Counted from the stretch's first letter, positions 1 through 11,962 are shown. The stretch is DNA of 64,000 nucleotides from Imbricaverruca yamaguchii (GCA_034440575.1 JAOTOL010001624.1:923501-987500), one strand, 5' to 3'. A program made the numbers and translations. The notes: a model not told the origin generated them from the sequence alone.

Positions 1-425
1 GACCATGACCGAGACGGCGCCGCTACCACTGACCATGACCGAGACGGCACTGCTACCACTGACCATGACCGAGATGGCGCCGCTACCACTGACCATGACC
101 GAGACGGCGCCGCTACCACTGACCATGACCGAGACGGCGCCGCTACCACTGACCATGACTGAGCCGTGCCGTTACTACTAACACCATGACCGAGATGGCG
201 CCGCTACCACTGACCATGACCGAGACGGCACCGCTACCACTGACCATGACTGAGCCGTGCCGTTACTACTAACACCATGACCGAGATGGCGCCGCTACCA
301 CTGACCATGACTGAGACGGCACCGCTACCACTGACCATGACAGAGACGGCGCCGCTACCACTGACCATGACCGAGACGGCGCCGCTACCACTGACCATGA
401 CCGAGACGGCGCCGCTACCACTGAC
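1..425. repeat. 30-bp minisatellite at exon 6 donor (continues off the left edge)
   Basis: About 14 copies of a 30-bp unit (GACCATGACCGAGACGGCGC + CGCTACCACT) with a longer variant around 160-180 and 240-270. On the minus strand each unit contains TCGGTCATG|GTCAGT, the exact exon 6 end plus 5' splice site. The unit length is a multiple of three and most copies keep a frame reading SVMVSGSGA. Confidence 0.97.
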
Positions 426-618
426 CATGACCGAGATGGCGCCGTTGAGCAGCGGACCGTACGTGACGTACGAGTGTCCGGTGATCCAGCCGATGTCGGC
501 CGTGCACCAGAACACGTCATCAGCGTGGTGGTCGAACGTGTACTTGAAGGTGGTGGCGGCGTACAGCATATAGCCGGCCGTCGTGTGCAGCACGCCTTTC
601 GGCTTCCCAGTCGATCCG
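426..618 (-). CDS. ACSS2: Acetyl-CoA synthetase exon 6 (P-loop and adenylation core)
   Basis: The first base completes Ser, then [18 protein letters not shown] (P-loop), [39 protein letters not shown] and GAISVM. This is nearly family consensus. TADIGW with the following GHSY is an active-site segment of acetyl-CoA synthetases. The acceptor is CATCAG|C. The best donor is ATG|GTCAGT at 426/425, leaving phase 0, so the next exon (off the window) would begin with the usual FEG. The coding frame stays open past the donor into the 30-bp array, down to about position 234. The donor could therefore lie in another repeat copy; 426 is chosen because family similarity stops there. Confidence 0.95.
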
Positions 619-630
619 CTGATGGTGGCA

Positions 631-890
631 AACGTGGGGCACGGCTGTCACAGAGGGCAGCACCGGTCCGGCCGGCCACCAACAGCAAACGTGGGGCACG
701 GCTGTCACAGAGGGCAGCACCGGTCCGGCCGGCCACCAATGGCGAACGTGGGGCACGGCTGTCACAGAGGGCAGCACCGGTCCGGCCCGCCACCAACGGC
801 GAACGTGGGGCACGGCTGTCACTGAGGGCAGCACCGGTCCGACCGGCCACCAACGGCGAACGTGGGGCGGGTGTCACAGGCAGAGTGGAC
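631..890. repeat. 57-bp minisatellite at exon 6 acceptor
   Basis: Four full units and a partial, repeating exactly every 57 bp (AACGTGGGG at 631, 688, 745, 802, 859). It begins 12 bp upstream of the exon 6 acceptor. The stretch between the acceptor and the first unit, and the start of exon 6, show weak similarity to the unit. Confidence 0.95.
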
Positions 891-1398
891 AACCTAGCAT
901 TGTCGTGGATGCCTGCCCTCCAGGACGTTATCATCTCCGGTAAATCGTTCATTCTTTTCCACTAAAAATAGAATGGAGTTGTTTGTTTTGTTTGTTTATT
1001 TGGGCTTAAGGGCGCCTGAACTGCTAGAATGGAGTTGCCTCAAAGCAACTGCCGCATATTGACGATTGACAATGCCTAAAGCTGACTTGGTAGGGATGTA
1101 CAAGAAGTGTGTCGTGAACCAACCAATAAACAAACAAGGGATGTACAAGGAGTTCTTGATATCAGAAAAAAACAAACTAGCCTCTCTGAATTCGACTTCC
1201 ACAAAGTTTTCCTCTCCACATCCCCGATTCCAAGGCACAAATTCGACCCTGGGGACAGAGGCCACAGCAAGCCGGGGAGAAGTGGGAGATCAAATGGACG
1301 GGTCACGAAGGATTCAGGGTAATATCGTGGGAGTAATCCTACAATATGCAGAATGGAAAATGCAGCAACATATGACGCGAACTGAGCAGTGAGGGTGC
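891..1398. other. Unique intron 5 sequence with SINE-tail remnants
   Basis: No exon seen. Two short stretches resemble the 3' tail of the SINE family seen elsewhere in the window: TTGTTTGTTTTGTTTGTTTA near 979 (minus orientation) and GTGTCGTGAACCAACCAATA near 1111 (plus orientation). Confidence 0.4.
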
Positions 1399-1946
1399 GT
1401 GTCCACCACACCAGTCTGTGGTGTGGTGGACACCAGTCTGTGGTGTGGTGGACACCAGTCTGTGGTGTGGTGGACACCAGTCTGTGGTGTGGTGGACACC
1501 AGTCTGTGGTGTGGTGGACACCAGTCTGTGGTGTGGTGGACACCAGTCTGTGGTGTGGTGGACACCAGTCTGTGGTGTGGTGGACACCAGTCTGTGGTGT
1601 GGTGGACACCAGTCTGTGGTGTGGTGGACACCAGTCTGTGGTGTGGTGGACACCAGTCTGTAGTGTGGTGGACACCAGTCTGTGGTGTGGTGGACACCAG
1701 TATGTGGTGTGGTGGACACCAGTCTGTAGTGTGGTGGACACCAGTCTGTGGTGTGGTGGATACCAGTCTGTGGTGTGGTGGACACCAGTCTGTGTTGTGG
1801 TGGACACCAGTCTGTGGTGTGGTGGACACCAGTATGTGGTGTGGTGGACACCAGTCTGTGGTGTGGTGGACACCAGTCTGTGGTGTGGTGGACACCAGTC
1901 TGTGGTGTGGTGGACACCAGTCTGTGGTGTGGTGGACACTAGTCTG
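1399..1946. repeat. 22-bp minisatellite in intron 5
   Basis: About 25 near-identical copies of CACCAGTCTGTGGTGTGGTG + GA. Sparse point variants (TATG, TAGTG) allow phasing. It ends 135 bp from the exon 5 donor. The 135-bp gap is GC-rich unique sequence. Confidence 0.98.
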
Positions 1947-2081
1947 AGGTGGCGGGCACGTCAGGGCGGCCGAACTGCATGGCCGTTCTGCGCCTGCTCT
2001 CACGTCGAGCGCCGAGCACCACTTCTCTGCTCTGCTAAGTGGCCGTGACTACTGCAGGGTGCGGCCGGCCGGTCAGCCCAC

Positions 2082-2211
2082 CTGGTGTAGAGCATGAAGA
2101 GGGGGTGCTCGGCGTCGACCCACTCTGGCGCGCACTCTGCGGCGGCGTCCTTCAGCGCGTCCTCCCACCAGATGTCTCTGGTGGCGTCCCAGTGGGCCTG
2201 CGAGGCGGCGA
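2082..2211 (-). CDS. ACSS2: Acetyl-CoA synthetase exon 5
   Basis: Encodes DIWWEDALKDAA, CAPEWVDAEHPLFMLYT and the first two bases of Ser. This is the stretch immediately before the ATP-binding P-loop. The donor CACCAG|GTGGGC splits the Ser of [11 protein letters not shown] (motif A3 of the ANL superfamily), and exon 6 supplies the third base. The 5' end is set at 2211 (acceptor GACCGAG|TC) because it keeps phase with exon 4. An acceptor at 2197 (CTCGCAG|GCC) looks stronger but would leave the frame broken unless exon 4 ends elsewhere or a further micro-exon exists. Upstream lies a CA-rich array that gives a poor pyrimidine tract. Confidence 0.9.
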
Positions 2212-2214
2212 CTC

Positions 2215-2812
2215 GGTCAGCACGGCGTACACGTACACACAGACGTAGATACACAGACAGGCACAGAGACAGACTCAAGAGACGTACAGACCGGCGCAGA
2301 CACACACAGGCGGACACGGAGACACACAGAGATCCACAGATACACTGTCCAGACCGACTGGTGTACTGCGCCGGTCTGTACGTTCTTGAGTCTGTCTCTG
2401 TGAGATCCAGTGAGATCCACAGATACACAGACACAGAACCAGACACAGACAGGCACAGAGATACACACACAGGCACAGAGACGGACACAGAGACGTACAG
2501 ACCGGCACAGACACACACAGGCGGACACGGAGACACACAGAGATCCACAGACAGACACATAGACAGGCACAGACACGCAGACATACAAAGACAGGCATAT
2601 AAACACACAAACAGACACAGAGACACACAGACAGACATACAGACAAACACAGACAGACACAAACACAGAGCCAGGCACGGACGGACACATACACAGACAA
2701 ACAAACACAGATACAGACACAGACGCACAGACAGGCATAAAGATACGCAGACGTACAGACAGACACAGAGCCAGACACAGACAAACACACACAGACATAC
2801 AGACACACGTAA
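2215..2812. repeat. CA-rich (ACAGAC/ACACAG)n degenerate array with an internal inverted repeat
   Basis: A purine/CA-rich degenerate repeat occupying the acceptor half of intron 4. A 60-bp block is duplicated at about 2279-2340 and 2489-2551. An inverted repeat is formed by 2267-2299 and 2367-2400. Confidence 0.9.
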
Positions 2813-3099
2813 CGTAACGTGCTGTAGGGTGTGCGGTGTTCCCATCGAGAGGTTCCAGGACCAGAGCAGGGCCCTCATCTGGACCTGAGCAATGCCACAT
2901 TGTACACTGTAGAATGTAAAGGAATGTACTGGTCCAGGCATGGCGATGATGGATGCGTATTACAGCGCGCCGACTGCGTTGGTCTATTTGGGTCCATTTA
3001 GTCGAGGTTGCCTCCGTAGCCTACACAACAGTACAATGTACAGTTCTGTAGGCTGTGGAGTGCCCCCATTGACATATTGCATGCCATCGTAGGCTACGT
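2813..3099. other. Unique intron 4 sequence
   Basis: No coding signature recognised. Contains a short CGTAACGTAACG run and several TGTACA palindromes (around 2901, 2920 and 3036). Confidence 0.5.
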
Positions 3100-3887
3100 A
3101 GTGTTTCCGCCTGGACACCATGTGGCTCTGCATGTCACGTGGTGTTCTCACCCGGACATCGTACGGCTCTGCGTTCTACATGATGTTCCCACCTGGACAT
3201 CGTACGGCTCTGCATGCCACGTGGTGTTCCCACCTGGACATCATACGGCTCTGCATACTACATGGTGTTCCCACCTGGACATGGTATGGCTCTGCATACC
3301 ACGTGGTGTTCCCACCTGGACATCATATGGCTCTGCATGCCGCGTGGTGTTTCCACCTGGACATCATATGGCTCTGCATGCCGCGTGGTGTTTCCACCTG
3401 GACATCATATGGCTCTGCATGCTGCTGGTATTCACACCTGGACATCATATGGCTCTGCATGCCGCGTGGTGTTTCCTCCTGGACATCATATGGCTCTGCA
3501 TGCTGCTGGTATTCCCACCTGGACATCATATGGCTCTGCATGCCGCGTGGTGTTTCCACCTGGACATCATATGGCTCTGCATGCTGCTGGTATTCCACCT
3601 GGACATCATATGGCTCTGCATGCCGCGTGGTGTTTCCACCTGGACATCATATGGCTCTGCATGCTGCTGGTATTCCCACCTGGACATCATATGGCTCTGC
3701 ATGCCGCGTGGTGTTTCCACCTGGACATCATATGGCTCTGCATGCTGCTGGTATTCCCACCTGGACATCATATGGCTCTGCATGCCGCGTGGTGTTTCCA
3801 CCTGGACATCATATGGCTCTGCACGGCCGCGTGATGTTCCCACCTGGATATCGTATGGCTCAGCATGCTGCGTGGTGATCTGGTCAC
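3100..3887. repeat. 40/41-bp minisatellite in register with the exon 4 donor
   Basis: About 19 units. On the minus strand each unit starts GTGG(G/A)A and ends GATGTCCAG, so every boundary reads CCAG|GTGG. The first unit begins exactly at the real 5' splice site (CCG|GTGACC). From about 3380 to 3830 two unit types (…CCACGCGGCATGC… and …CCAGCAGCATGC…) mostly alternate, giving a higher-order repeat. Confidence 0.96.
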
Positions 3888-3980
3888 CGGCAGTGGGCGT
3901 CTGGTGGTGAAGCCTCGGCAGGTGACGAAGTACTAGCACACTCTCCACGTGGTGACCCCGCTCGGCACACAACGCCACCG
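3888..3980 (-). CDS. ACSS2: Acetyl-CoA synthetase exon 4 (small, divergent)
   Basis: A 93-nt exon. With the G from exon 3 it reads AVALCAERGHHVESVLVLRH and then LPRLHHQTPTA. This is the expected position and pattern of the variable linker in which related enzymes have an ALxxCxEKGxxV helix followed by a hydrophobic VLVxRH strand. The acceptor is GGACAG|CG, preceded by a branch-site-like CTAAC; the donor is CCG|GTGACC. Phase is 1 in and 1 out. The region is poorly conserved in the family, so the donor is less certain than the others. It lies between a 36-bp array on the acceptor side and a 41-bp array that starts exactly at the donor. Confidence 0.85.
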
Positions 3981-4017
3981 CTGTCCGGCCAGGTTAGGTC
4001 AAATCAGACTCAGACAC

Positions 4018-5910
4018 CATCAACGCCAGGTCAGCTCACACCCACTACCTGAGCGTCACGTCAGGTCAGATCACACCACACTACCTGAGCATTACGTCAG
4101 GTCAGATCACACTCCACTACCTGCGCATCACGGCAGGTCAGATCACACCCCACTACCTGAGCATCACGTCAGGTCAGATCACACCACACTACCTGAGGGT
4201 CACGTCAGGTCAGATCACACCACACTACCTGAGCATCACGGCAGGTCAGATCACACCACACTACCTGCGCATCACGGCAGGTCAGATCACACCACACTAC
4301 CTGCGCATCACGGCAGGTCAGATCACACCCCACTACCTGAGCATCACGTCAGGTCAGATCACACCCCACTACCTGAGCATCACGTCAGGTCAGATCACAC
4401 CACACTACCTGAGCATCACGGCAGGTCAGATCACACCACACTACCTGAGCATCACGTCAGGTCAGATCACACCACACTACCTGAGCATCACGGCAGGTCA
4501 GATCACACCCACTACCTAGCATCACGTCAGGTCAGATCACACCCACTACCTGAGCATCACGCAGGTCAGATCACACCCACTACCTGAGCGTCACGTCAGG
4601 TCAGATACACCACTACCTATCAGGTCAGATCACACCACACTACCTGAGCATCACGGCAGGTCAGATCACACCACACTACCTGGCATCACGGCAGGTCAGA
4701 TCACACCACACTACCTGAGGCGTCACGTCAGGTCAGATCACACCCCACTACCTGAGCGTCACGTGAGGTCAGATCACACCCCACTACCTGAGCGTCATAG
4801 AGCATTACGTGAGGTCAGATCACACCACACTACCTGAGCGTCACGAGGTCAAAATACGGCAGGTCAGATCACACCCCACTACCTGAGCATCACGTCAGGT
4901 CAGATCACACCACACTACCTGAGCGTCACGTCAGGTCAGATCACACCCCACTACCTGAGCATCACGTCAGGTCAGATCACACCCACACTACCTGAGCATC
5001 ACGTCAGGTCAGATCACACCACACTACCTGAGCATCACGGCAGGTCAGATCACACCACACTACCTGAGCATCACGTCAGGTCAGATCACACCACACTACC
5101 TGAGCATCACGGCAGGTCAGATCACACCACACTACCTGAGCATCACGGCAGGTCAGATCACACCCCACTACCTGAGCATCACGTCAGGTCAGATCACACC
5201 ACACTACCTGAGCATCACGTCAGGTCAGATCACACCACACTACCTGAGCATCACGTCAGGTCAGATCACACCACACTACCTGAGCATCACGTCAGGTCAG
5301 ATCACACCCCACTACCTGAGCATTACGTGAGGTCAGATCACACCACACTACCTGAGCATCACGGCAGGTCAGATCACACCACACTACCTGAGCGTCACGT
5401 CAGGTCAGATCACACCCACTACCTGAGCATCACGTCAGGTCAGATCACACCCCACTACCTGAGCATCACGTCAGGTCAGATCACACCCACTACTACCTGC
5501 GCATCACGGCAGGTCAGATCACACCCCACTACCTGAGCATCACGGCAGGTCAGATCACACCACACTACCTGCGCATAGGTCACGGCAGGTCAGATCACAC
5601 CCCACTACCTGAGCATCACGTCAGGTCGATCAAACAGGTCAGATCACACCCCACTACCTGAGCATCAAAGGTCAGACACTACCTGAGCATCACGGCAGGT
5701 CAGATCACACCCCACTACCTGAGCATCACGTCAGGTCAGATCACACCCCACTACCTGAGGGTCACGGCAGGTCAGATCACACCCCACTACCTGAGCATCA
5801 CGTCAGGTCAGATCACACCCCACTACCTGAGCATCACGGCAGGTCAGATCACACCACACTACCTGAGCATCACGGCAGGTCAGATCACACCCCACTACCT
5901 GAGGTCAGGT
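4018..5910. repeat. 36-bp minisatellite at the exon 4 acceptor
   Basis: Roughly 52 copies of a 36-bp unit containing CACGTCAGGTCAGATCACAC and CACACTACCTGAG. On the minus strand each unit runs GTAGTG … CTGACCTGAC … CTCAG, so it has the layout of a tiny intron and resembles the true acceptor of exon 4. Units are disturbed by small deletions at 4500-4860 and 5570-5680. Confidence 0.97.
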
Positions 5911-6579
5911 AAAGGATCCACTGCCACTGCGCCATCTCCTGTTTGCTAAGATCGAGTCAGGTGAAAGCTGTATTGTCACCAGATCAGCTCCTACTAGGCA
6001 AGGTCGGGTCAGGTCGTAGCTCTCCCGTCGAGGGATCAACTCAGGCAAGTTAGATCACCAGACTGCTGTCGCTGAGCGAGGAGGCCGGGTCACGCCCTCC
6101 AGTGTCCCTTACAGTCCAGGGTCGGGCCAATGTGGCGCGCTGGGATGACAGGTAATTGTTGCGCGATGAGATGGCAGGTCGGATTTGTGCTAACGTTGCG
6201 AGGAAATTCGGCTCCACAGCGCAGCACTTGACAGGGGAGAACGGAGACATTAACAGCCTCACACCTGTGCCGCACTGCACAGCAACACCAGCTGCGAACT
6301 GGCCAGGGGTACAGGAGAACCTGATGTGATTAATGCTTCACGCGACTGTCATTTTTCTTTGCAACTGGTTTGTAAAGTTGTATTTAGCTTTTGGAGGAAC
6401 AGACCATGACCCAGACCTTAAGGGCAAACTCAGTTCGGTTCACATCTTAAAATCAGCAACAGTAAAAAAAGCAGTAGCAAAGAGAACGACATATTGGGGT
6501 CCACTAGCGATATATTTAAATATATACATACATACATATATACATACATACATACATACATACATGCATGCAAACGTTC

Positions 6580-6619
<40 letters not shown>

Positions 6620-6834
6620 TGCAGAATACATCTTGATTTAATAAGCGTTCTAGTAGCGCGTCTCAATTCCCGGGTTCTTCGCCTTTGCTCTTTACTTGGG
6701 TCGTAAATAATTCGTCCGATATCACGCAGCATGTACCGATAAGTTGAAGAAGTGGTCATAGGCTCCCCTCATGAGATGCCTAGTTGCTAAGATGTACGTG
6801 GCAATCTAAAATGACGTCTTATCGGTGGAGTGGG
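5911..6834. other. Unique core of intron 3 with (TACA)n/(TA)n
   Basis: No exon recognised. A (CATA)n then (TA)n tract lies at about 6525-6616. The rest is unremarkable unique DNA. Confidence 0.5.
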
Positions 6835-9662
6835 TGACTTGTCAGCGGCAGCGACGGCTCCCCTCCCCCACAGCCACAGGTCGTCAGCGGCAGTGGCGGC
6901 TCCCCTCCCCATAGCCACAGGTCGTCAGCGGCAGCGACGGCTCCCCTCCCCCATAGCCACAGGTCGTCAGCGGCAGCGACGGCTCCCCTCCCCCATAGCC
7001 ACAGGTCGTCAGCGGCAGCGACGGCTCCCCTCCCCCATAGCCACAGGTCGTCAGCGGCAGCGACGGCTCCCCTCCCACATAGCCACAGGTCGTCAGCGGC
7101 AGCGACGGCTCCCCTCCCCATAGCCACAGGTCGTCAGCGGCAGCGACGGCTCCCTCCCCCACAGCCACAGGTCGTCAGCGGCAGCGACGGCTCCCCTCCC
7201 CAAGCCACAGTCGTCGGCAGCACGCCCTCCCCATAGCCACAGGTCGTCAGCGGCAGCGACGGCCCCCCCATAGCCGGTCGTCAGCGGCAGCGACCTCCCC
7301 CCATAGCCACAGGTCGTCAGCGGCAGCGACGGCTCCCCCCCATAGCCACAGGTCGTCAGCGGCAGCGACGGCTCCCCTCCCCCATAGCCACAGGTCGTCA
7401 GCGGCAGCGACGGCTCCCTCCCCATAGCCACAGGTCGTCAGCGGCAGCGACGGCTCCCTCCCCATAGCCACAGGTCGTCAGCGGCAGCGACGGCCCTCCC
7501 CATAGCCACAGGTCGTCAGCGGCAGCGACGGCTCCCCTCCCCCATAGCCACAGGTCGTCAGCGGCAGCGACGGCTCCCTCCCCCATAGCCACAGGTCGTC
7601 AGCGGCAGCGACGGCTCCCCTCCCCCATAGCCACAGGTCGTCAGCGGCAGCGACGGCTCCCTCCCCATAGCCACAGGTCGTCAGCGGCAGCGACGGCTCC
7701 CTCCCCCATAGCCACAGGTCGTCAGCGGCAGCGACGGCTCCCCTCCCCCATAGCCACAGGTCGTCAGCGGCAGCGACGGCTCCCCTCCCCCATAGCCACA
7801 GGTCGTCAGCGGCAGCGACGGCTCCCCTCCCCCATAGCCACAGGTCGTCAGCGGCAGCGACGGCTCCCCTCCCCCATAGCCACAGGTCGTCAGCGGCAGC
7901 GACGGCCCCCTCCCCCATAGCCACAGGTCGTCAGCGGCAGCGACGGCTCCTCCCCCATAGCCACAGGTCGTCAGCGGCAGCGACGGCTCCCCTCCCCCCA
8001 TAGCCACAGGTCGTCAGCGGCAGCGACGGCTCCCCTCCCCATAGCCACAGGTCGTCAGCGGCAGCGACGGCTCCCTCCCCCATAGCCACAGGTCGTCAGC
8101 GGCAGCGACGGCCCCTCCCCATAGCCACAGGTCGTCAGCGGCAGCGACGGCTCCCCTCCCCCCATAGCCACAGGTCGTCAGCGGCAGCGACGGCTCCCCT
8201 CCCCCATAGCCACAGGTCGTCAGCGGCAGCGACGGCTCCCCTCCCCATAGCCACAGGTCGTCAGCGGCAGCGACGGCTCCCCTCCCCATAGCCACAGGTC
8301 GTCAGCGGCAGCGACGGCTCCCCTCCCCCATAGCCACAGGTCGTCAGCGGCAGCGACGGCTCCCCTCCCCATAGCCACAGGTCGTCAGCGGCAGCGACGG
8401 CTCCCCTCCCCCATAGCCACAGGTCGTCAGCGGCAGCGACGGCTCCCCTCCCCCATAGCCACAGGTCGTCAGCGGCAGCGACGGCTCCCCTCCCCCCATA
8501 GCCACAGGTCGTCAGCGGCAGCGACGGCTCCCCTCCCCCATAGCCACAGGTCGTCAGCGGCAGCGACGGCTCCCCTCCCCCATAGCCACAGGTCGTCAGC
8601 GGCAGCGACGGCTCCCCTCCCCCATAGCCACAGGTCGTCAGCGGCAGCGACGGCTCCCCTCCCCCATAGCCACAGGTCGTCAGCGGCAGCGACGGCTCCC
8701 CTCCCCCATAGCCACAGGTCGTCAGCGGCAGCGACGGCTCCCCTCCCCACATAGCCACAGGTCGTCAGCGGCAGCGACGGCTCCCCTCCCCCATAGCCAC
8801 AGGTCGTCAGCGGCAGCGACGGCTCCCCTCCCCCATAGCCACAGGTCGTCAGCGGCAGCGACGGCTCCCCTCCCCATAGCCACAGGTCGTCAGCGGCAGC
8901 GACGGCCCCTCCCCCATAGCCACAGGTCGTCAGCGGCAGCGACGGCTCCCTCCCCCATAGCCACAGGTCGTCAGCGGCAGCGCGCCTCCCCCATAGCCAC
9001 AGTCGTCAGCGGCAGCGACGGCCCTCCCCCCATAGCCACAGGTCGTCAGCGGCAGCGACGGCTCCCCTCCCCCATAGCCACAGGTCGTCAGCGGCAGCGA
9101 CGGCCCCTCTCCCCCCATAGCCACAGGTCGTCAGCGGCAGCGACGGCCCCTCCCCCATAGCCACAGGTCGTCAGCGGCAGCGACGGCTCCCCTCCCCATA
9201 GCCACAGGTCGTCAGCGGCAGCGACGGCTCCCCCCCCCCATAGCCACAGGTCGTCAGCGGCAGCGACGGCTCCCCTCCCCCATAGCCACAGGTCGTCAGC
9301 GGCAGCGACGGCTCCCCTCCGCCATAGCCACAGGTCGTCAGCGGCAGCGACGGCTCCCCTCCCCCATAGCCACAGGTCGTCAGCGGCAGCGACGGCTCCC
9401 CTCCCCCATAGCCACAGGTCGTCAGCGGCAGCGACGGCTCCCCTCCGCCATAGCCACAGGTCGTCAGCGGCAGCGACGGCTCCCCTCCGCCATAGCCATG
9501 CACGCAGAGGTAGCCACAGGTCGTCAGCGGCAGCGACGGCTCCCCTCCCCCATAGCCACAGGTCGTCAGCGGCAGCGACGGCTCCCCTCCCCCATAGCCA
9601 CAGGTCGTCAGCGGCAGCGACGGCTCCCCTCCCCCATAGCCACAGGTCGTCAGGGGCAGTGG
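6835..9662. repeat. 42-bp minisatellite at the exon 3 donor
   Basis: About 67 copies of a 42-bp unit (CCACAGGTCGTCAGCGGCAG … CCCCTCCCCCATAG), the longest homogeneous array in the gene. Copies differ mainly in C-run length and in short deletions around 7200-7300 and 8980-9010. It starts about 10 bp inside intron 3. Confidence 0.98.
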
Positions 9663-9673
9663 CGGCCCCCTAC

Positions 9674-9800
9674 CGTGGTCGGTGATGCGCTTCAGCTGGA
9701 TGAGTTTGTTGCCTCGCCACACGCCGTCAGCAGTGAGGGCGACTCGGCAGCGGGCGTCCAGGATACGGTCGGCCAGCGCGTCCGACGAGTACCCGCCGAA
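9674..9800 (-). CDS. ACSS2: Acetyl-CoA synthetase exon 3
   Basis: Encodes 42 residues plus one base: FGGYSSDALADRILDARCR, then ALTADGVWRGNKLIQLK and RITDH. This matches the acetyl-CoA synthetase segment that follows GAVHS(I/V)V, the conserved FxGFSxxxLxxRIxD block and the (F/W)RGxKLxxLK element. The acceptor is CCGGCAG|TTC and the donor is CACG|GTAGGG. Phase is 0 in and 1 out, fitting exon 2 and exon 4. A (CATA)n tract lies about 20 bp beyond the acceptor. A 42-bp minisatellite of about 67 copies starts about 10 bp inside the donor. Confidence 0.95.
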
Positions 9801-9822
9801 CTGCCGGCGGAGACCGACTCAT

Positions 9823-9885
9823 ACATACATACATACATATACATACATACCGACTCATACAGACATACATACATACATACACACA
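9823..9885. repeat. (CATA)n microsatellite beside the exon 3 acceptor
   Basis: Two CATACATA runs separated by CCGACTCATACAGA. On the minus strand this gives TATG repeats directly upstream of the 3' splice site. Confidence 0.9.
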
Positions 9886-9994
9886 AACACAGGGGGGAGG
9901 CACGCTCCGTGTGAACATACATAGACAATGCACACTAGGGCAGGCCGGCGAAGATGCCCACCCACGAACACACACGTCGACTGGTGGACATGGG

Positions 9995-11962
9995 GTCAAC
10001 ACTGGCGACAGCACACGACAGTACGTCCACATACTGACGCTGTGAGTCAGGACACGGCGACACCACACCACACGACAGTACGTCCACATACTGACACTGT
10101 GAGTCAGGACATGGCGACACCACACGACAGCACGTCGACATACTGATACTGTGAGTCAGGACATGGCGACACCACACGACAGCACGTCCACATACTGATA
10201 CTGTGAGTCAGGACATGGCGACACCACACGACAGCACGTCCACATACTGACACTGTGAGTCAGGACATGGCGACACCACACGACAGCACGTCCACATACT
10301 GACACTGTGAGTCAGACATGGCGACACCACACGACAGCACGTCCACATACTGACACTGTGAGTCAGAATGGACACCACACGACAGCACGTCCACATACTG
10401 ACACTGTGAGTCAGGACATGGCGACACCACACCAGCACGTCCACATACTGACACTGTAGTCAGACATACACACACGACAGACGTCCACATACTGACACTG
10501 TGAGTCAGGACATGGCGACACCACACGACAGCACGTCCACATACTGACACTGTGAGTCAGGACATGGCGACACCACACGACAGCACGTCCACATACTGAC
10601 ACTGTGAGTCAGGACATGGCACACCACACGACAGCACGTCCACATACTGACACTGTGAGTCAGACATGCGACAACCACGTCCACATACTGACACTGTGAG
10701 TCAGGACATGGCGACACCACACGACAGCACGTCCACATACTGACACTGTGAGTCAGGACATGGCGACACCACACGACAGCACGTCCACATACTGACACTG
10801 TGAGTCAGGACATGGCGACACCACACGACAGCACGTCCACATACTGACACTGTGAGTCAGGACATGGCCACACCACACGACAGCACGTCCACATACTGAC
10901 ACTGTGAGTCAGGACATGGCGACACCACACGACAGCACGTCCACATACTGACACTGTGAGTCAGGACACGGCGACACCACACGACAGCACGTCCACATAC
11001 TGACACTGTGAGTCAGGACATGGCGACAGCGACACCACACGACAGCACGTCCACATACTGACACTGTGAGTCAGGACACGGCGACACCACACGACAGCAC
11101 GTCCACATACTGACACTGTGAGTCAGGACATGGCGATACCACACGACAGCACGTCCACATATTGACACTGTGAGTCAGGACACGGCGACACCACACGACA
11201 GCACGTCCACATTCTGACACTGTGAGTCAGGACATGGCCACACCACACGACAGCACGTCCACATACTGACACTGTGAGTCAGGACACGGCGACACCACAC
11301 CACATGACGTCCACATACTGACACTGTGAGTCAGGACATGGCGACACCACACGACAGCACGTCCACATACTGACACTGTGAGTCAGGACATGGCGACACC
11401 ATACCACATGGCGTCCACATACTGACACTGTGAGTCAGGACACGGCGACACCACACCACATGACGTCCACATACTGACACTGTGAGTCAGGACATGGCGA
11501 CACCACACGACAGCATGTCCACATACTGACACTGTGAGTCAGGACACGGCGACACCACACGACAGCACGTCCACATACTGACACTGTGAGTCAGGGCATG
11601 GCGACACCACACGACAGCACGTCGACATACTGATACTGTGAGTCAGTACATGGCGACACCACACGACAGCACGTCCACATACTGACACTGTGAGTCAGGA
11701 CATGGCGACACCACACGACAGCACGTCCACATACTGACACTGTGAGGTAGGACATGGCCACACCACACGACAGCACGTCCACATACTGACACTGAGTCAG
11801 GACACGGCGACACCACATCACACGACAGCACGTCCACATACTCACACTGTGAGTCAGGACGTGGCGACACCACACGACAGCACGTCCACATACTGACACT
11901 GTGAGTCAGGACATGGCGACACCATACGACACATGACGTCCACATACTGATGCCGTGAGTCA
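9995..11962. repeat. 52-bp minisatellite in intron 2
   Basis: About 37 copies of a 52-bp unit (GACAGCACGTCCACATACTG + ACACTGTGAGTCAGGACATG + GCGACACCACAC). A short stretch at 10310-10680 carries many small deletions, while the rest is very homogeneous. Confidence 0.97.

Noticed and set aside
4018..11962. CRISPR-like regular repeats
   Set aside because: The units are contiguous with no unique spacers, and the context is a eukaryotic intron. These are minisatellites.
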